A DNA stretch of 64,000 bases from Halomonas dongshanensis (GTDB taxonomy: Bacteria; Pseudomonadota; Gammaproteobacteria; Pseudomonadales; Halomonadaceae), in assembly GCF_024790395.1 (NCBI RefSeq), contig NZ_JAJISC010000002.1:310001-374000 (forward strand). Direction: 5' to 3'. Shown here piece after piece: positions 17,562 to 31,480 of this stretch. The position numbers were made by a program, and so were the translations under genes. Every line of letters starts with the position of its first letter. Position 1 is the first letter of the stretch. A model generated the notes under the pieces. That model saw nothing but the letters and a program-made list of their open reading frames with translations, had not been told where the DNA came from and searched no databases.

Positions 17562-18773
17562 TTAGCCATCTTGCCCATCGACGCGCGCTTGCATCAACGG
17601 CCAAGTGTAGTGCACCAGGAATATGGCATAGGCCGCGCACCAGAAAACGATGCTCAGCGTATAAATCCAATGGGTGACCTGAGGAAACAACGCCAGCACC
17701 GGCGAGCGTATCAAGGCGGCGATCAGCATTACACCCAGCGCCCCGCCAACCCCGGGTAGGGTACGAATAGGCCGAGCGGTGTGACCCAACGACACCCTGG
17801 CCATCATGGCCAGCATTATGGTCCCCATCCCCCCAATGGTCAGGGCATGTACGGCAATGTCGACACGTACCTGCTCCATGAGTGCCAAGACCCACAGGAC
17901 AAGCCCTAGGGGAATGCAGGCGTAACTGGCGTGCAGCCCCCACAATAAAGGTTCCCGAAAGCTATGAACACCGCCCCAGCGCGCCATGCGCACGACATTG
18001 GCCAATGCCGCCAGCAGCAGTACGCCCCCCATCAACAAATTCGGAACGTCGGCCCCTAGCATGATGGCAAGCTGCAATAGCGCAGCGCCCGCGGTGCTTG
18101 CTAGCGTTACGACCTCAAGTACGAAAACCGGCTCAGCCTTGATAAGCCCGAGCCGATTAGCGGTAAACATGGCAACCACCCGCCCGCCAACAACCACCAT
18201 CACCAACGTGATCAATAGCACTGCCAGGTAGGCGGCCTGGAGGATCAGCACCGCATCGCCATTTATGACACCTACGTGCATGGCTAGGTTGGCTATGGCA
18301 AACAGCAACAGCGTGGGCACAAAAATCAGGTTGCGCCACCGTTTTGCAGTGATCACCAGGCGCGCCATGACTATGGCAACCACCGGTAGAAAGGCAACAT
18401 CGACCACCAGTAGTAGCCAATTAGGCAAACCCATGGGGAACGCCAGCAGCACCCGCCCTCCTAGCCATAACACCACAAGGCCGAGTAGCGGCCCGCCGCT
18501 TAAACTCGCAAGCCCGGTCCAGTTACGCACCGCAGTAAGCAGAAATCCCGCCACTACTGCTGCGGCAAAGCCAAACAGCATTTCATGCTGGTGCCAGAAC
18601 ACCAGCCCACCGTACGGACTCAACAGAATGTGGCCATGCCAAAAGGCCAGCCAAACTAGTAGGGACAGAATACTGAACAGGGCCGCTATCAGAAAAAAAG
18701 GTCGAAATGCCAGACGCAGCAGCGGTAAATGCGTAAATTTGGCGGCAGGTTGGGAGTCAGGGCTGGTCGGCAT
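17562..18773 (-). CDS. nnrS: NnrS family heme/copper membrane protein
   Basis: A 403-residue polytopic membrane protein with about twelve hydrophobic helices. The N-terminal LLRLAFRPFFLIAALF and FWHQHEMLFGFAAAVVAGFL segments and the later HALTIGGMGTIMLAMMARVS with conserved histidines are characteristic of NnrS. NnrS proteins bind heme and copper and protect against nitric-oxide-related stress in denitrifiers and nitrosative-stress regulons. The ATG at 18773 has GGAG eight bases upstream. No other nitric-oxide gene is adjacent, and the 377 bp upstream hold degenerate coding debris. Confidence 0.9.
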   Translation of the reverse strand: MPTSPDSQPAAKFTHLPLLRLAFRPFFLIAALFSILSLLVWLAFWHGHILLSPYGGLVFWHQHEMLFGFAAAVVAGFLLTAVRNWTGLASLSGGPLLGLVVLWLGGRVLLAFPMGLPNWLLLVVDVAFLPVVAIVMARLVITAKRWRNLIFVPTLLLFAIANLAMHVGVINGDAVLILQAAYLAVLLITLVMVVVGGRVVAMFTANRLGLIKAEPVFVLEVVTLASTAGAALLQLAIMLGADVPNLLMGGVLLLAALANVVRMARWGGVHSFREPLLWGLHASYACIPLGLVLWVLALMEQVRVDIAVHALTIGGMGTIMLAMMARVSLGHTARPIRTLPGVGGALGVMLIAALIRSPVLALFPQVTHWIYTLSIVFWCAAYAIFLVHYTWPLMQARVDGQDG

Positions 18774-18802
18774 AACAGAATCTCCGCTAAGTTACTTGGA
18801 TA

Positions 18803-18931
18803 TCAGTAGATATCGAGCCGGGCGATATCTCGGGTCTGCAAGCGCGCCTCTGCGTCCTGATGCGCTGCCAACTGTTGAAACAGCGCTGCTTCCTCTGGCA
18901 TATCGGCCAGCTCGGCGCGCAGCAGGTACAC
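18803..18931 (-). pseudogene. Degenerate C-terminal coding remnant just upstream of nnrS
   Basis: From the GTG at 18931 to a TGA at 18803-18805 the minus strand encodes 42 residues with host-like codon use (YLLRAELADMPEEAALFQQL onwards, ending RLDIY). There is no ribosome site, and the sequence before it is AT-rich. It looks like the tail of a longer, lost gene that once preceded nnrS. I do not recognise the family. Confidence 0.35.
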
Positions 18932-19011
18932 TTTAAAAGATGTATATAAAATACTCTTTAATGGCGTGCCAAGTATTGAGCTCTGTCAAGACGAGGATTG
19001 ATACGCTTGTT

Positions 19012-19101
19012 CTACGTGCGCAACCACATCGCCTCAGCCCCGAAGTAGGGCTCGATATACTGACGGAAGTAGTCACCTCCCGGTGGGCAATGGCATTGGA
19101 T
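19012..19101 (-). pseudogene. Second degenerate coding remnant upstream of nnrS
   Basis: A short minus-strand frame ending at a TAG (19012-19014) reads GGDYFRQYIEPYFGAEAMWL plus RT. It has the residue and codon pattern of a real protein terminus but no start. Its family is not recognised. It lies between the terminator of the DUF7079 gene and the first remnant, which suggests past deletion or insertion here. Confidence 0.3.
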
Positions 19102-19121
19102 AAAAACCGAGCAAAAGCTCG
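19102..19121 (-). terminator. Terminator of the DUF7079 gene
   Basis: The minus strand shows CGAGC-TTTT-GCTCG followed by GTTTTTA, 30 bases past the stop of the upstream minus-strand gene. Confidence 0.7.
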
Positions 19122-19150
19122 TTGAGAATAGCTCGTTGGAACAGCTCTAT

Positions 19151-19537
19151 TTAGGAAAGCTCGCCGCGGGCGACCATCAGGCGGTTGATCAGCTCGTTCA
19201 AGCGGTGGCGTACCATCATGGTGGTGAGTCCGGAAAAGAGCGCCCAGCTCTTGCGCCGCCAGCCCTTCAAGCGCAGGTTATGCCGCACCAGCTGGCGCAT
19301 CAATTGAAGGTCGTCGAACTTGCGCCACTCGCTGGCGATGGAGAGGTTGTGACGCGCCAGCACTGGGGCAAGCTCCAGACGAAAGACCCACTCGAGCGTA
19401 TGGGGCGTCATGTCGTGCTGCTGGGCGACTTCGACCATGCGCGCGTAGTCACGCTCGCTGGGCTCACGGTCGAGCCATAGCGGGGCCAGGGCCAGCCAAA
19501 GGTCTCCGCGTTCATCGACGAGCTGCTGTGCGTTCAT
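19151..19537 (-). CDS. DUF7079 family cytoplasmic protein
   Basis: A 128-residue soluble, mostly helical protein of the DUF7079 type. It shows LWLALAPLWLDREPSERDYA near the N terminus, then HTLEWVFRLELAPVLARHNL and a basic C-terminal half (LVRHNLRLKGWRRKSWALF). No function is established for the family. I chose the ATG at 19537, preceded by AGAGG. The longer in-frame start at 19636 adds residues that do not look conserved. It stands alone, divergent from fabV. Confidence 0.75.
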   Translation of the reverse strand: MNAQQLVDERGDLWLALAPLWLDREPSERDYARMVEVAQQHDMTPHTLEWVFRLELAPVLARHNLSIASEWRKFDDLQLMRQLVRHNLRLKGWRRKSWALFSGLTTMMVRHRLNELINRLMVARGELS

Positions 19538-19758
19538 GAAAGCCTCTGGTGCGCCGTTGAAAAAAGCGCGCGCTTGAAAGGGTGGGAGAGAAATGTGCTC
19601 GGTGCGTATCCTGCCGCGAACGCGGGCGAAGCTCAAGTGCGGACACGACGTCCATAGCGGGCTAGAATAGCCCCCACTGGGGCGCTATCCGCCCGATGGT
19701 TAAGCCTGAATTCATAGATTAACCGCAGCACTCAAACGAATGGACAACGAGGTTCGAT

Positions 19759-20970
19759 GTGATCATTAAACCCAAGGTACGCGGCTTCATCTGCACCACG
19801 ACGCACCCGGTAGGCTGCGAGCAGAACGTTCGCGAGCAGATCGAGGCGACGCGTGCGCGCGGACTCGACAAGAGCGCAGGCCCGAAAAAGGTGCTCGTGA
19901 TCGGCGCCTCCAGCGGCTACGGCTTGGCCGCGCGTATTACCGCCGCCTTCGGTTACGGCGCCGATACCCTGGGCGTATTCTTCGAAAAGCCGGGCACCGA
20001 GAAAAAGCCGGGCACGGCGGGTTGGTACAATTCCGCTGCCTTCGACAAGTTCGCCAAGGCCGAGGGCTTGTATAGCAAGTCGATCAATGGCGATGCCTTC
20101 TCCCACGAAGCGCGTGAAAAAGCCATCGAGCTGATCAAGCAGGACATGGGCGAAGTCGATCTGGTGGTCTACTCGCTGGCCTCGCCGGTGCGTAAGCTGC
20201 CGGACTCGGGCGAGCTCAAACGCTCGAGCTTAAAGCCGATCGGCGAGACCTATCGCGCTACCGCCATCGACACCAACAAGGACACCATCATCGAAGCCGA
20301 AGTGGAGCCTGCCACTCAGGAAGAGATCGATGACACCGTGACCGTTATGGGCGGGGAAGATTGGGAATTGTGGATGCGTGCGCTGGCCGATGCGGGCGTG
20401 CTGGCCAAGGGCGCGCGCAGCGTAGCCTTCAGCTACATCGGCACCGAAATCACCTGGCCGATTTACTGGCACGGCGCCCTTGGCAAGGCCAAGGAAGACT
20501 TGGACCGCGCTGCAGCCGCCATCGACGCCGAGCTCAAGGCCAGCGGCGGTAGTGCCAACGTTGCCGTGCTCAAGTCGGTAGTCACTCAAGCAAGCGCGGC
20601 GATCCCGGTCATGCCGCTCTACATCGCCATGGTCTATCGCATCATGAAAGAGCAGGGCGTGCACGAAGGCACCATCGATCAGCTCAACCGCCTGTTCGGT
20701 GAGGTGCTTTATTCGGCCGAGGGCGTCAAGGGCAATATGCCCACCGACGATCAGCGCCGCCTGCGCCTGGACGACTGGGAGCTACGCGACGATATCCAAC
20801 AGGCCTGTCAGGATCTCTGGCCGCAGGTCACCAGCGACAACCTCTTCGATATCACCGACTACGCGGGCTATAAGCACGAGTTCCTCAAGCTCTTCGGCTT
20901 CGAGCGCAGCGACGTCGATTACGATGCCGAAGTCGATCCGGTCGTCGAGTTCGACGTCGTCTCGCTATAG
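19759..20970 (+). CDS. fabV: Enoyl-ACP/enoyl-CoA reductase FabV
   Basis: A 403-residue NADH-dependent trans-2-enoyl reductase that completes each cycle of fatty-acid elongation. It is the large SDR-type alternative to FabI and is typically insensitive to triclosan. Visible features are the N-terminal [20 protein letters not shown], the cofactor loop GASSGYG (residues 49-55), and the extended Y-x8-K active site with Tyr236 and Lys245 in [10 protein letters not shown]. The start is GTG at 19759 with ACGAGG upstream. The gene is monocistronic, followed by a 13-bp hairpin. Confidence 0.97.
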   Translation: MIIKPKVRGFICTTTHPVGCEQNVREQIEATRARGLDKSAGPKKVLVIGASSGYGLAARITAAFGYGADTLGVFFEKPGTEKKPGTAGWYNSAAFDKFAKAEGLYSKSINGDAFSHEAREKAIELIKQDMGEVDLVVYSLASPVRKLPDSGELKRSSLKPIGETYRATAIDTNKDTIIEAEVEPATQEEIDDTVTVMGGEDWELWMRALADAGVLAKGARSVAFSYIGTEITWPIYWHGALGKAKEDLDRAAAAIDAELKASGGSANVAVLKSVVTQASAAIPVMPLYIAMVYRIMKEQGVHEGTIDQLNRLFGEVLYSAEGVKGNMPTDDQRRLRLDDWELRDDIQQACQDLWPQVTSDNLFDITDYAGYKHEFLKLFGFERSDVDYDAEVDPVVEFDVVSL

Positions 20971-21001
20971 GCGATATACGCCTAAGTACGTGCGTACTCA
21001 C

Positions 21002-21036
21002 ACGACAGCCGGGCCTATGCCCGGCTGTCGTCGTTT
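21002..21036 (+). terminator. Hairpin terminator after fabV
   Basis: ACGACAGCCGGGC, loop CTAT, then the exact complement GCCCGGCTGTCGT and CGTTT. The 13-bp stem is very strong although the T-run is short. Confidence 0.75.
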
Positions 21037-21128
21037 AAGGAGGAGGGACGGCGGCGCTGACGAATTCTTTGCGCTTTGGCGTTTTGCTCGCTAGCTTCAA
21101 AGAGGTAGCCAACTCAAGGAGAGACCCC

Positions 21129-21659
21129 ATGAAACGGACGACGTTAGCCTTTGCCATTGCCGCACTTGCCGCAGGCATGTCAGCCACTGCGCTGGCTCAG
21201 GATGCGCCATCGCGCGATGCACTCAACGACGAAGCGCCCGCATCCGGTGCTGGTGAGCAGCCCGGTGCGATGACCAATGCCGACAGCGATACCTCCCCCG
21301 AAGCCGACACCTCAGGCGATGAACGCGACCTCATGTCCCGCACGATCAGCGATGTCGAAGGCATGAGCGTAGTCAACCTGGAAGAAGAAGAGATCGGTGA
21401 CGTGGACCGTGTCGTCGAACACAACGATAGCGGCGAGCTCTACGCCATCGTTACCCTGGGCGGTTTCTGGGGCTTTGGCGGCACCGATATCGCTTTGCCC
21501 ATCAGCGACATGCAGCTCAATGAGGACGACCAGCTCGTCATGCAAACGCCCTACGGCAAGGATGAGATCGAGTCCTCGACCGAGGAGTACGACGAAGAGA
21601 ACTACACCCAAATCGATAGCGACATGACCCTCAATGAGGTGGCTAGCCACCCACGTTAA
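21129..21659 (+). CDS. Secreted acidic PRC-barrel domain protein
   Basis: A 176-residue exported protein. The signal peptide MKRTTLAFAIAALAAGMSA ends in ALAQ (residues 21-24), and a long acidic, low-complexity linker follows (about residues 25-65). The PRC-barrel at about 70-140 contains SDVEGMSVVNLEEEEIGDVD and ELYAIVTLGGFWGFGGTDI. The strongly acidic composition suits a periplasmic protein of a halophile. Function is unknown. It is a paralogue in domain type of the protein at 14588-15064. The ATG at 21129 has AAGGAGAG upstream. Confidence 0.85.
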   Translation: MKRTTLAFAIAALAAGMSATALAQDAPSRDALNDEAPASGAGEQPGAMTNADSDTSPEADTSGDERDLMSRTISDVEGMSVVNLEEEEIGDVDRVVEHNDSGELYAIVTLGGFWGFGGTDIALPISDMQLNEDDQLVMQTPYGKDEIESSTEEYDEENYTQIDSDMTLNEVASHPR

Positions 21660-21693
21660 CGCTGCGCTAGCAATTGACTAGCGATGCGTAAGC

Positions 21694-21726
21694 GCGGGCA
21701 GGGGAATACTCCCTTGCCCGCTTTCA
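21694..21726 (+). terminator. Terminator after the acidic PRC-barrel gene
   Basis: GCGGGCA-GGGGA pairs with TCCCT-TGCCCGC (about 12 bp, minor mismatch) and is followed by TTTCATTT. Confidence 0.8.
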
Positions 21727-21793
21727 TTTGTTGCCTACCCAAAGGCGTGCAATTGGGTAAGATGGGCGCTGGTTTTCGGTAGGTGGTCTTGTC

Positions 21794-22768
21794 ATGCAGC
21801 ATGCTCCTTCGGCTTCTTCTGCGCCAGCGCGGCAGCGCGTGGGGATATTGCTCATGCCCGGTTTTTCACTGCTCTCCCACGCCAGCTTGATCGAGCCGCT
21901 GCTACTCGCCAACCAGCTAGGCGGCCAAATGCATTATCAGGTCGCTACCCTCGGGCTCGATGATACGCGCATACGCAGCAACGCCCAGCTCGCCTGCCAG
22001 GCGGACTACTCCCTTGACAACGCACCCACTGAGTGGGATGTCGTGATGGTCTGCGCCCCTTCGCCGCTTCCCTATGCACTACCGGCGCGGCTGATCGAAT
22101 GGCTACGTCAGCGGCAGGCGCGAGCAGCGCTAGGGGGCCTTGGCGGCGGCACCGAGGTGCTGGCGCGTTGTGGGCTTTTGGAAGGTTACCGTGCCACGCT
22201 ACCGTGGCCGCGCTTTGAAGCCTTTGCTCAAGCGTACCCTGGCGTTATGCTCTCGCAGCAGCTTTTCGAGATCGACCGCGACCGGCTCACCTGTGCGGGA
22301 GGGACGGCGGCGCTGGATATGAGTCTGACGCTGATTCGCCAGCGCCAAGGCGACGCGCTGGCAGGGGAGGTCTCCGAACACGTCGTCTGCACGCGAATTC
22401 GTGAAGCCGAAGAGCGTCAGCATGTGCCTTTGCGCAACCGCTTAGGGCATGCGCCGCAGAGCCTGGTCGACGCCGTTCAGCTCATGGAGGCCAACATCGA
22501 AGAGCCGCTCTCGACGCTGGAGCTTGCCTCGCACCTAGGCGTTTCCCGCCGTCAGTTGGAGCGGTTGTTCAAGAAGTACTTACAGGCGGTGCCAAGCCGC
22601 TACTACCTGGAGCTGCGCCTCAAAGAAGCGCGCCGCCTGCTGCGTGAAAGCGACCGGGCGGTTGGCGATATCGCCCTCATCACAGGGTTCTCCTCGGGGG
22701 CTCACTTCTCTACCGCCTACCGCAACCACTTCGGCATGACGCCCCGTGAGGAGCGTCTAGTAGTGTGA
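21794..22768 (+). CDS. GlxA-type AraC family transcriptional regulator
   Basis: A 324-residue regulator. The N-terminal DJ-1/PfpI-like amidotransferase fold (RVGILLMPGFSLLSHASLIE to about residue 185) binds or senses ligand. Two C-terminal AraC helix-turn-helices follow (LASHLGVSRRQLERLFKKYL and DIALITGFSSGAHFSTAYRN). Pseudomonas ArgR, which activates the aru arginine operon, has this same architecture. The arginine operon lies 1.1 kb downstream beyond an SDR gene, so an arginine-related role is possible but not shown. The ATG follows AGGTGG. It is tail-to-tail with the SDR gene. Confidence 0.88.
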   Translation: MQHAPSASSAPARQRVGILLMPGFSLLSHASLIEPLLLANQLGGQMHYQVATLGLDDTRIRSNAQLACQADYSLDNAPTEWDVVMVCAPSPLPYALPARLIEWLRQRQARAALGGLGGGTEVLARCGLLEGYRATLPWPRFEAFAQAYPGVMLSQQLFEIDRDRLTCAGGTAALDMSLTLIRQRQGDALAGEVSEHVVCTRIREAEERQHVPLRNRLGHAPQSLVDAVQLMEANIEEPLSTLELASHLGVSRRQLERLFKKYLQAVPSRYYLELRLKEARRLLRESDRAVGDIALITGFSSGAHFSTAYRNHFGMTPREERLVV

Positions 22769-22792
22769 GCCTCGCAGTGACCGCATAATCGC

Positions 22793-23587
22793 TTACGCCA
22801 TGGTATCGACGATACCGCCTTCCACGCGCAGGGCGGCGCCGGTGGTTGCGCTTGCCTGCTCGGAGGCGACGTAGACACACAAGTTGGCGACCTCTTCGGG
22901 ATCGGCCAGACGGTGAATGATCGATGACGGACGGTTGTCGTCGATGAAGCGTTTCTCGGCCTCGGCCACGGAAATGCACGCTTCCTGCGCCTGCTCCTCC
23001 ATCATCTTCTTGACGCTCTCTGAGCGTGTAGGCCCGGGCAGTATCGCATTGACGGTCACGTTGGTGCCGGTCAATACCTTGGCGAGCCCGCGTGAAACCG
23101 ACTGGACGGCGGCCTTGGTCATCCCGTAGTGGACCATTTCGGTAGGAATGTTGAGCGCCGACTCGCTGGAGATGAACTCGATGCGGCCCCAGTCGCGCTC
23201 GCGCATTTCCTTGGCGTAGTGGCGCGATAGGCGCACGGCGCTCATGACGTTGACGTCGAAAAAGCGCTGCCAGGTATCGTCGTCGGTAGCGAAGAAATCG
23301 CTTGGCTCGAAAGTGCCCACGTTATTGACCAAAATGTCGGCATCGGTCACGCGTTCGATCAGTTTTTGGCAGCCATCTGCCGTCCCCAGGTCGACGGCAA
23401 CGCCAGTGGCATTGGCATTACTGACGTCCCGGCTCAAGGCGGCCAGCGCTTGGTCGACACGCTCTTTGCTACGCCCGGTGATGACCACCGATGCGCCCGC
23501 AGCGGCGAGCCCTTTGGCGATGGCGTAGCCAATGCCTGCCGTAGAGCCGGTCACCACGGCGCGTTTACCCGTTAGATCGATATGCAT
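22793..23587 (-). CDS. Short-chain dehydrogenase/reductase
   Basis: A 264-residue classical SDR. The NAD(P)-binding motif TGSTAGIG is at residues 13-20, NNVG at about 88-91, catalytic Ser at about 140 (FISSES) and Y-x3-K at Tyr154/Lys158 (YGMTKAA). It oxidises or reduces an alcohol or ketone, and the substrate cannot be read from sequence. An Arg after the cofactor loop (TGRSKER, after strand 2) hints at NADP preference. The ATG has AAGGAGG seven bases upstream. It is divergent from the arginine operon across 291 bp. Confidence 0.88.
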   Translation of the reverse strand: MHIDLTGKRAVVTGSTAGIGYAIAKGLAAAGASVVITGRSKERVDQALAALSRDVSNANATGVAVDLGTADGCQKLIERVTDADILVNNVGTFEPSDFFATDDDTWQRFFDVNVMSAVRLSRHYAKEMRERDWGRIEFISSESALNIPTEMVHYGMTKAAVQSVSRGLAKVLTGTNVTVNAILPGPTRSESVKKMMEEQAQEACISVAEAEKRFIDDNRPSSIIHRLADPEEVANLCVYVASEQASATTGAALRVEGGIVDTMA

Positions 23588-25090
<1,503 letters not shown>

Positions 25091-25116
25091 TCCGATAACG
25101 TCCGAGGAGGCGCTCG

Positions 25117-26180
25117 ATGCTGATCATTCGCCCCGTTGCCGAGGCCGATCTGGAAGCGCTGGTAGCGCTGGCCGAACGCGCCACGCCCCGGCTCACCAAC
25201 CTGCCCGCTCACCGTGAAGGGCTCGCCGAGCGCATTCGCCGCTCGGTGGCGTCTTTTGCCCGGCAGGTCGATTTTCCCGGCGACGAGCACTACACCTTCG
25301 TACTCGAGGAGAGCGAGCGCGGTGACGTGCTGGGAACGGCGACCATCCGCGCCCAGGCCGGGGCGGCGGACGCCTACTACACCTACCGCCAGGAGACGCT
25401 GATCCATGCGTCCCAACAGCTCAATGTGCGTCGCGAAGTGCCGACCCTGGCACTCTCGCACGAGGTCTCCGAGGCCACGCTACTCTGCGCGCTATCGCTG
25501 GATGAGGCGTACAAGGGCACGAGCGCCGAAAGCCTCTTGCGCCGTGCGCGGCTGATGTTCATTGCTCAATACCCTGAGCGTTTTTCGAACGTGCTGGCGG
25601 TAGCGTTTCCCGGCTTTCTCGACGATTACCAGCGCTCGCCCTTCTGGGAGAGCGTAGGTCATCACTTCTTCGCCCGCAGCTTTCACGACATCAACCATAT
25701 CGCCGGCGTGCGTTCCAAAAGCTTTATCGCCGAGGTAATGCCGCAGTTTCCGCTCTATATGGCGCTGTTGACACCCCAGGCGCGCGCTGCGGTCGGGCGT
25801 GAACACCCGGCCCACGAGCGGGCGCTGCAAGAGATGCTCGCCGAAGGCTTCGTGCGCTCGCGCCACGTGGATATCTTCGACGCCGGGCCTTTGGTCAAGG
25901 CCGAACGCGAGCGCTTGAATACCTTTCGCGAGGCGGCGTGGCATCCCGTGCGCCTGCGCCCCGTCGAGGCGCTGCCGGACGCCGAGCCTGCGCTGATCGC
26001 CAATCAAAAGCTGGGCGAATTTCGCTGCCTGGTGGCGCGCTATGCGCTGTCGCCTACGGGCCAGCTAATGCTCAGCGCCGAGCACGCAGCAGAGTTGGGC
26101 GTAGAGGAGGGGCGAGCCGTGCTCGTCGCCCCCCTTTCATTGCCTACGGCGGCCGATACGCTCGACGAAGGAGAGCTCTA

Positions 26181-26181
<1 letters not shown>
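25117..26181 (+). CDS. aruF: Arginine N-succinyltransferase, alpha subunit (AruF)
   Basis: A 354-residue AstA-family protein of GNAT-like fold. The N terminus MLIIRPVAEADLEALVALAE and the later motifs LRRARLMFIAQYPERF and SPFWESVGHHFFARSFHDIN are characteristic. With AruG it forms the heteromeric arginine and ornithine N-succinyltransferase, the first pathway step, as in Pseudomonas. E. coli uses a single AstA. GAGGAGG lies seven bases upstream of the ATG. Its stop overlaps the aruG start by one base (TAATG). Confidence 0.95.
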
Positions 26182-30057
<3,876 letters not shown>

Positions 30058-30106
30058 ACCGTCATCTGGGCAAGTAAGTATGGCGAGTTATGCTGATTAA
30101 TCGACG

Positions 30107-30223
30107 TTAAGACGTAAGCGGCTCGCCGATACAGCGCTCGAAGAGCGAGGCTAGAGGTTCGTAATTGCAGTAATAAGATGCGATATTGGCTTCGAGCCAC
30201 TCAGCGCGTTTTGAACCGTGCAT
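30107..30223 (-). pseudogene. C-terminal remnant of a fic (Fic-domain AMP-transferase) gene
   Basis: A 38-codon frame starts inside the 3' end of the antitoxin gene and ends at the TAA at 30107-30109. It reads MHGSKRAEWLEANIASYYCN, continuing YEPLASLFERCIGEPLTS. The pattern W-x2-A-N ... L-x3-F resembles the last 30 residues of Fic proteins (E. coli Fic ends AWNQANQ...LTALQMIFSK). The Fic core motif HPFxxGNG and everything N-terminal to this tail are missing. yhfG-fic gene order is normal, so an internal deletion removed most of fic. The assignment is by eye and moderate. Confidence 0.5.
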
Positions 30224-30365
30224 ATTTAGCGATGATATTGGCCTTATTGGCTTTGAGGGCTTGAGGGTCGATCAAAATTCCCTCAAGCGCCATGCTAGCC
30301 TGATAATTGGCGCGTCGGGTCTGGGCGTTGTAACGGCGCTTTGCTTGCATAGATAAGGTAATCAT
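30201..30365 (-). CDS. YhfG/FicA-type antitoxin, orphan
   Basis: A 54-residue basic protein. MQAKRRYNAQTRRANYQASM followed by ALEG resembles YhfG (E. coli: RNRNFQASRRLEG), which in the FicTA system is the small antitoxin inhibiting the AMP-transferase Fic. I chose the ATG at 30365 with AAGGGAGAG upstream. A non-preferred start lies at 30386. The partner fic gene is reduced to a tail just downstream, so this antitoxin has no local toxin to neutralise. Confidence 0.7.
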   Translation of the reverse strand: MITLSMQAKRRYNAQTRRANYQASMALEGILIDPQALKANKANIIAKYARFKTR

Positions 30366-30429
30366 ATTCTCTCCCTTTAAAGACAATTATAGCTCAGAGA
30401 AAGGCTGGTTCCATCCTTCCCATGCAGTT

Positions 30430-31383
30430 TCAAGCGTGCTGACGCATCTTACCAATATTGAGCAGCGCAATGCCCGCGCCGATCAGCAGTGCTCCGGGCA
30501 GTAAGCCTTGGGGTACGCTCTCGCCTTGCATCAGGATTGCTACCGGAACACCGAATAGCGCCCCCACCGAACCCAGAAGGCTCAGAAGCACCGGGCCGCC
30601 GCTTTTTTGGAGCAAAAAGAGCAGCAGAAACTGTCCGGCAAAAATGGCGGCCTGAATCGCGATGAGCATAAAGGTTGAGATGCCAAGGGTAGGTACGGCG
30701 AGAGTGAAACCGGGAAGGAAGCTTATTCCTAGCAGCAACATCACGGCGGCTGCCAGCATACCCGGGGCCAACGCTTCGCTAGATACGCCCACTGGCCAGC
30801 GCAAACTACGGTACAGATTGCCGATGGCCAGCAGTACTGGGCCTAGCAAGGCAAGTAGAACCCACCCTACATCAACGTTCGGGGTAGCAAGCTTATGAAC
30901 GGCAAGTATCATTGCGCCTACCAACGCTGAGATGACCCCAGCGGCGCGAACTAACTGGAAACGCTCGACCTTCAGTGCTAGTGCACCCAGGTAGGTGAGT
31001 AGCGGCGGCAACGTAATCACCAAGGCCACGAATCCCGCGCCGATATGGGCAATGGCAGAAAAGAACAGCAGGTTCGAGCCTGCGACCCCTACCAAGGCCG
31101 ATACGCCATAATACTCCAGCGTGCGCTGGTTGACGGGGGGTAACTGGCCTCGCCATATGGCCAAAATGAACAGCAAGAGCGTAGCGCCACCGAGTGACCA
31201 GAACAAAAACGCTAGGGGTGAAAGTGCTAGTTCACTCGCCTGCTTAGCAAGATTAGTCGAAAGCCCTAACAGCATACCTCCCGCTAGCAGACAGCAAAGT
31301 GATACCAGTCGCTCTCGCTTCGGCTTTGGGCTGGCGACGTCGTTAATTGCAACGTCTGGAGTAGTAGAGCGGGGCTGATGCAT
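30430..31383 (-). CDS. EamA (DMT) family transporter
   Basis: A 317-residue inner-membrane protein with ten predicted helices in two EamA repeats of five. A charged cytoplasmic N terminus (about 30 residues, PKPKRER) precedes them. Family features include GLSTNLAKQA in TM1, LSPLAFLFWSLGGATLLLF, and LPPLLTYLGALALKVERF at the end of the first repeat. Such drug/metabolite transporters usually export small metabolites, and the substrate is unknown. It is divergent from a MarR regulator, with two palindromic operators in the 97-bp gap, so MarR probably represses it. Confidence 0.85.
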   Translation of the reverse strand: MHQPRSTTPDVAINDVASPKPKRERLVSLCCLLAGGMLLGLSTNLAKQASELALSPLAFLFWSLGGATLLLFILAIWRGQLPPVNQRTLEYYGVSALVGVAGSNLLFFSAIAHIGAGFVALVITLPPLLTYLGALALKVERFQLVRAAGVISALVGAMILAVHKLATPNVDVGWVLLALLGPVLLAIGNLYRSLRWPVGVSSEALAPGMLAAAVMLLLGISFLPGFTLAVPTLGISTFMLIAIQAAIFAGQFLLLFLLQKSGGPVLLSLLGSVGALFGVPVAILMQGESVPQGLLPGALLIGAGIALLNIGKMRQHA

Positions 31384-31415
31384 GTGTCGTCTCTATTCAA
31401 GTATTCCAATAAGTA

Positions 31416-31461
31416 TCTTGAGGTCAAGGTATATGCTTATTTGCCTTGACGTCAAGGTAAA
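31416..31461. promoter_or_regulatory. Paired palindromic operators between eamA and marR genes
   Basis: CCTTGACGTCAAGG (31444-31457) is a perfect 14-bp palindrome, extendable to 22 bp (31440-31461) with one mismatch pair. TCTTGAGGTCAAGG (31416-31429) is a near copy. Their centres are 28 bp apart, close to three helical turns, and they cover both divergent promoters. They are the likely binding sites of the adjacent MarR protein. Confidence 0.7.
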
Positions 31462-31480
31462 TATCCGTACTCTGTGAGCC

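Noticed and set aside
25938..26180. N-terminal extension of AruG
   Set aside because: It lies inside aruF in another frame; the ATG at 26181 overlapping the aruF stop gives a protein of normal length and start.
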